Below, piece after piece: positions 5,829 through 6,626 of a stretch of 6,626 nt of DNA. Every line of letters starts with the position of its first letter. Position 1 is the first letter of the stretch. Under the pieces are notes generated by a model. It was given only the letters and a program-made list of their open reading frames with translations, was not told the DNA's origin and searched no databases. Origin of the DNA: Anaerolineales bacterium (GTDB lineage Bacteria; Chloroflexota; Anaerolineae; Anaerolineales; Villigracilaceae); assembly GCA_025966435.1 (NCBI GenBank), contig JAICRQ010000195.1, forward strand, positions 1-6,626, given 5' to 3'. Made by a program: the position numbers and the translations under genes.

Positions 5829-6436
5829 TACACATTACTTCCTTCTTCCAGACGAAAAGAAGTGGGTAAAAGTTCCGAAAAGCCCTGTAAACACTCACGG
5901 AGCCTTAATCTGGCACGCGCCAGGCGGCTCTTGATCGTTCCCACAGGCACGCGCACAGCAATCGCAACCTCGCTATAGTCCATCCCCTGAATGTCTGCCA
6001 TGACCACAACCGATTTGAATTCCAGGGGAAGGTTGTTGAGACAGTGCTGGAGGGCATGCTCAAGCTCGTCTGCTTCGGCTTTTTGATCGGGCGTCATGCC
6101 CGGGTCCGCCAGCCAGCGCGGGGAATCCATCTCCTCGCCGTCGTCGGTATCCGGCTCGAGCGGTGTGGTCGGGCGGCGTTTCTGGCGGCGCAGTTCGTCG
6201 TAACAGGCATTCGTCACCGTGCGCATCAGCCAGGCTTTGAACGACCCGCCCCGGAAGGAGGAGATGCTTTTGAACGCTGAAATGAACGCTTCCTGAGTGG
6301 CATCGGCGGCTTGGTCTTCATCTCCGAGAATGCGGAGCGCCGTATTGTAAATACTGTCCTGGTAGTGCAGGATCAGCGTATTGAAAGCGTCGAGGTTGCC
6401 TGCCTGCGCGTCATGAATGAGGGCTTGTTCGTCCAT
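5828..6436 (-). CDS. ECF-type (sigma-70 family) RNA polymerase sigma factor
   Basis: This 202-residue protein directs RNA polymerase to a specific promoter set. Region 2 spans about residues 17-88, with FNTLILHYQDSIYNTALRI, the core-binding segment DQAADATQEAFISAF, and the -10-recognition segment WLMRTVTNACYDELRRQKRR. Region 4 spans about 127-182, with LPLEFKSVVVMADIQGMDYSEVA and the helix-turn-helix PVGTIKSRLARARLRLRECL that contacts the -35. A 38-residue acidic linker joins them and no region 3 is present, as in ECF sigmas of the RpoE-like type. The ATG at 6436 is chosen because MDEQALIHDAQAGN is the usual opening; the longer frame from 6568 reads back over the upstream gene and is not family-like. 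There is no SD site; TGA-TAAAAT lies 8 nt before the ATG. Coupling to the membrane anti-sigma gene points to an envelope or surface signal. Confidence 0.93.
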   Translation of the reverse strand: MDEQALIHDAQAGNLDAFNTLILHYQDSIYNTALRILGDEDQAADATQEAFISAFKSISSFRGGSFKAWLMRTVTNACYDELRRQKRRPTTPLEPDTDDGEEMDSPRWLADPGMTPDQKAEADELEHALQHCLNNLPLEFKSVVVMADIQGMDYSEVAIAVRVPVGTIKSRLARARLRLRECLQGFSELLPTSFRLEEGSNV

Positions 6437-6444
6437 TGGGAAGG

Positions 6445-6453
6445 ATTTTATCA
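6445..6453 (-). promoter_or_regulatory. Extended -10 element directly upstream of the sigma gene
   Basis: The minus strand reads TGA-TAAAAT, then CCTTCCCA, then the ATG at 6436. A TGn extension plus a 5 of 6 match to TATAAT suggests a housekeeping promoter giving a leader of 0-3 nt. TTGTAA 15 bp upstream is a weak -35 candidate. No SD site is present. Confidence 0.45.
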
Positions 6454-6476
6454 CTATGCCTAAAGTTACAAATGAA

Positions 6477-6502
6477 AACGGTTCAGGATGCCCCGCGGTT
6501 CC
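6477..6502 (-). promoter_or_regulatory. Possible ECF-type promoter (autoregulation) of the sigma operon
   Basis: On the minus strand GGAACC (6502-6497) is separated by 16 bp from CGTT (6480-6477). This arrangement resembles the AAC-containing -35 and CGT-containing -10 of many ECF-dependent promoters, and sigma genes of this class often drive their own operon. It would start transcription near 6470, giving a leader of about 35 nt. The element overlaps the 3' end of the upstream gene and is short enough to occur by chance. Confidence 0.3.
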
Positions 6503-6626
6503 ACAGAAAATATAAGCCTCTCCAGATGAGCATCCCCAACGCAGACGTTCCAGCAAGGATCGCAGCAAAAATAGGGAGAATAGGGGCGTTGAGAATAAAT
6601 CCGCGCAGAACCGCAGCGAGCGGCAC
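6483..6626 (-). CDS. C-terminal end of an unidentified membrane protein, cut by the right edge
   Basis: The reverse strand is open from the window edge to a TGA at 6485-6483, giving 47 residues. They are strongly hydrophobic with basic residues at the ends: VPLAAVLRGFILNAPI, a helix-like stretch ending in ILAGTSALGMLIW, and the tail RGLYFLWNRGAS. This fits the last one or two membrane helices of a larger protein with a short basic cytoplasmic tail. No family can be assigned from this piece. It ends 46 bp before the sigma ATG on the same strand, and that gap holds the sigma promoter. The frame is short, so hydrophobicity and the lack of stops are the only evidence for coding. Confidence 0.55.
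   Translation of the reverse strand: MPLAAVLRGFILNAPILPIFAAILAGTSALGMLIWRGLYFLWNRGAS

Noticed and set aside
6437..6568. 44-residue N-terminal extension of the sigma factor
   Set aside because: It overlaps the promoter region and the end of the upstream gene in another frame and does not resemble ECF sigma N-termini; MDEQALIHDAQAGN is the natural start.
1..6626. CRISPR arrays, tRNA genes, insertion sequences or integration sites
   Set aside because: No regularly spaced repeats, no tRNA-like arms, no transposase or integrase frames, and no flanking direct repeats were seen on either strand.

Overview
The window looks like an ordinary chromosomal stretch of a moderately GC-rich bacterium. The gene set fits an uncultured Chloroflexota (Anaerolineae-like) genome: a Memo-family protein, a DUF3597 protein, a zinc-ribbon Nudix hydrolase and a cysteine-free two-helix anti-sigma factor. 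That assignment rests on gene content and general familiarity, not on a phylogenetic marker. I see no phage, CRISPR, tRNA, rRNA, transposase or plasmid genes.

Layout, left to right. (1) Positions 1-1418, minus strand: the N-terminal 472 residues of the replication restart helicase PriA, cut by the left edge. The last visible codons look like a palindromic repeat read in frame. (2) A 229-bp divergent intergenic region, then a plus-strand DUF3597 gene (1648-2205) with a clear promoter, leader and Shine-Dalgarno (SD) site. (3) A bidirectional terminator (2217-2248) shared with the convergent minus-strand genes. (4) A minus-strand block from 4482 down to 2273: two overlapping, apparently paralogous three-helix membrane proteins, followed 18 bp later by the Memo-like protein AmrB. 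(5) A Nudix hydrolase (4558-5061) with its own promoter. (6) An ECF-type sigma factor and its membrane anti-sigma factor, overlapping as TAATG and closed by a long perfect hairpin terminator (5085-5124). (7) The last 47 codons of an unidentified membrane protein at the right edge.

The genes do not form one pathway. The clearest functional unit is the sigma/anti-sigma pair, probably an envelope-stress switch; a GGAACC-N16-CGTT element upstream could make it autoregulated. The second unit is the A-B membrane pair, possibly co-transcribed with amrB.

The most informative pattern is in how genes start. priA, amrB, the Nudix gene and the sigma gene all lack a good SD site. Each instead has a TANNAT-like -10 hexamer (CATAAT for the Nudix gene) ending only 6-8 nt before its ATG, which predicts leaderless mRNAs. 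The DUF3597 gene and the two membrane-protein genes have strong SD sites and no such hexamer abutting their start codons. I found no strong evidence for a wholly new defence or mobile system. The best candidates for something undescribed are the paralogous membrane pair and the palindrome inside priA.
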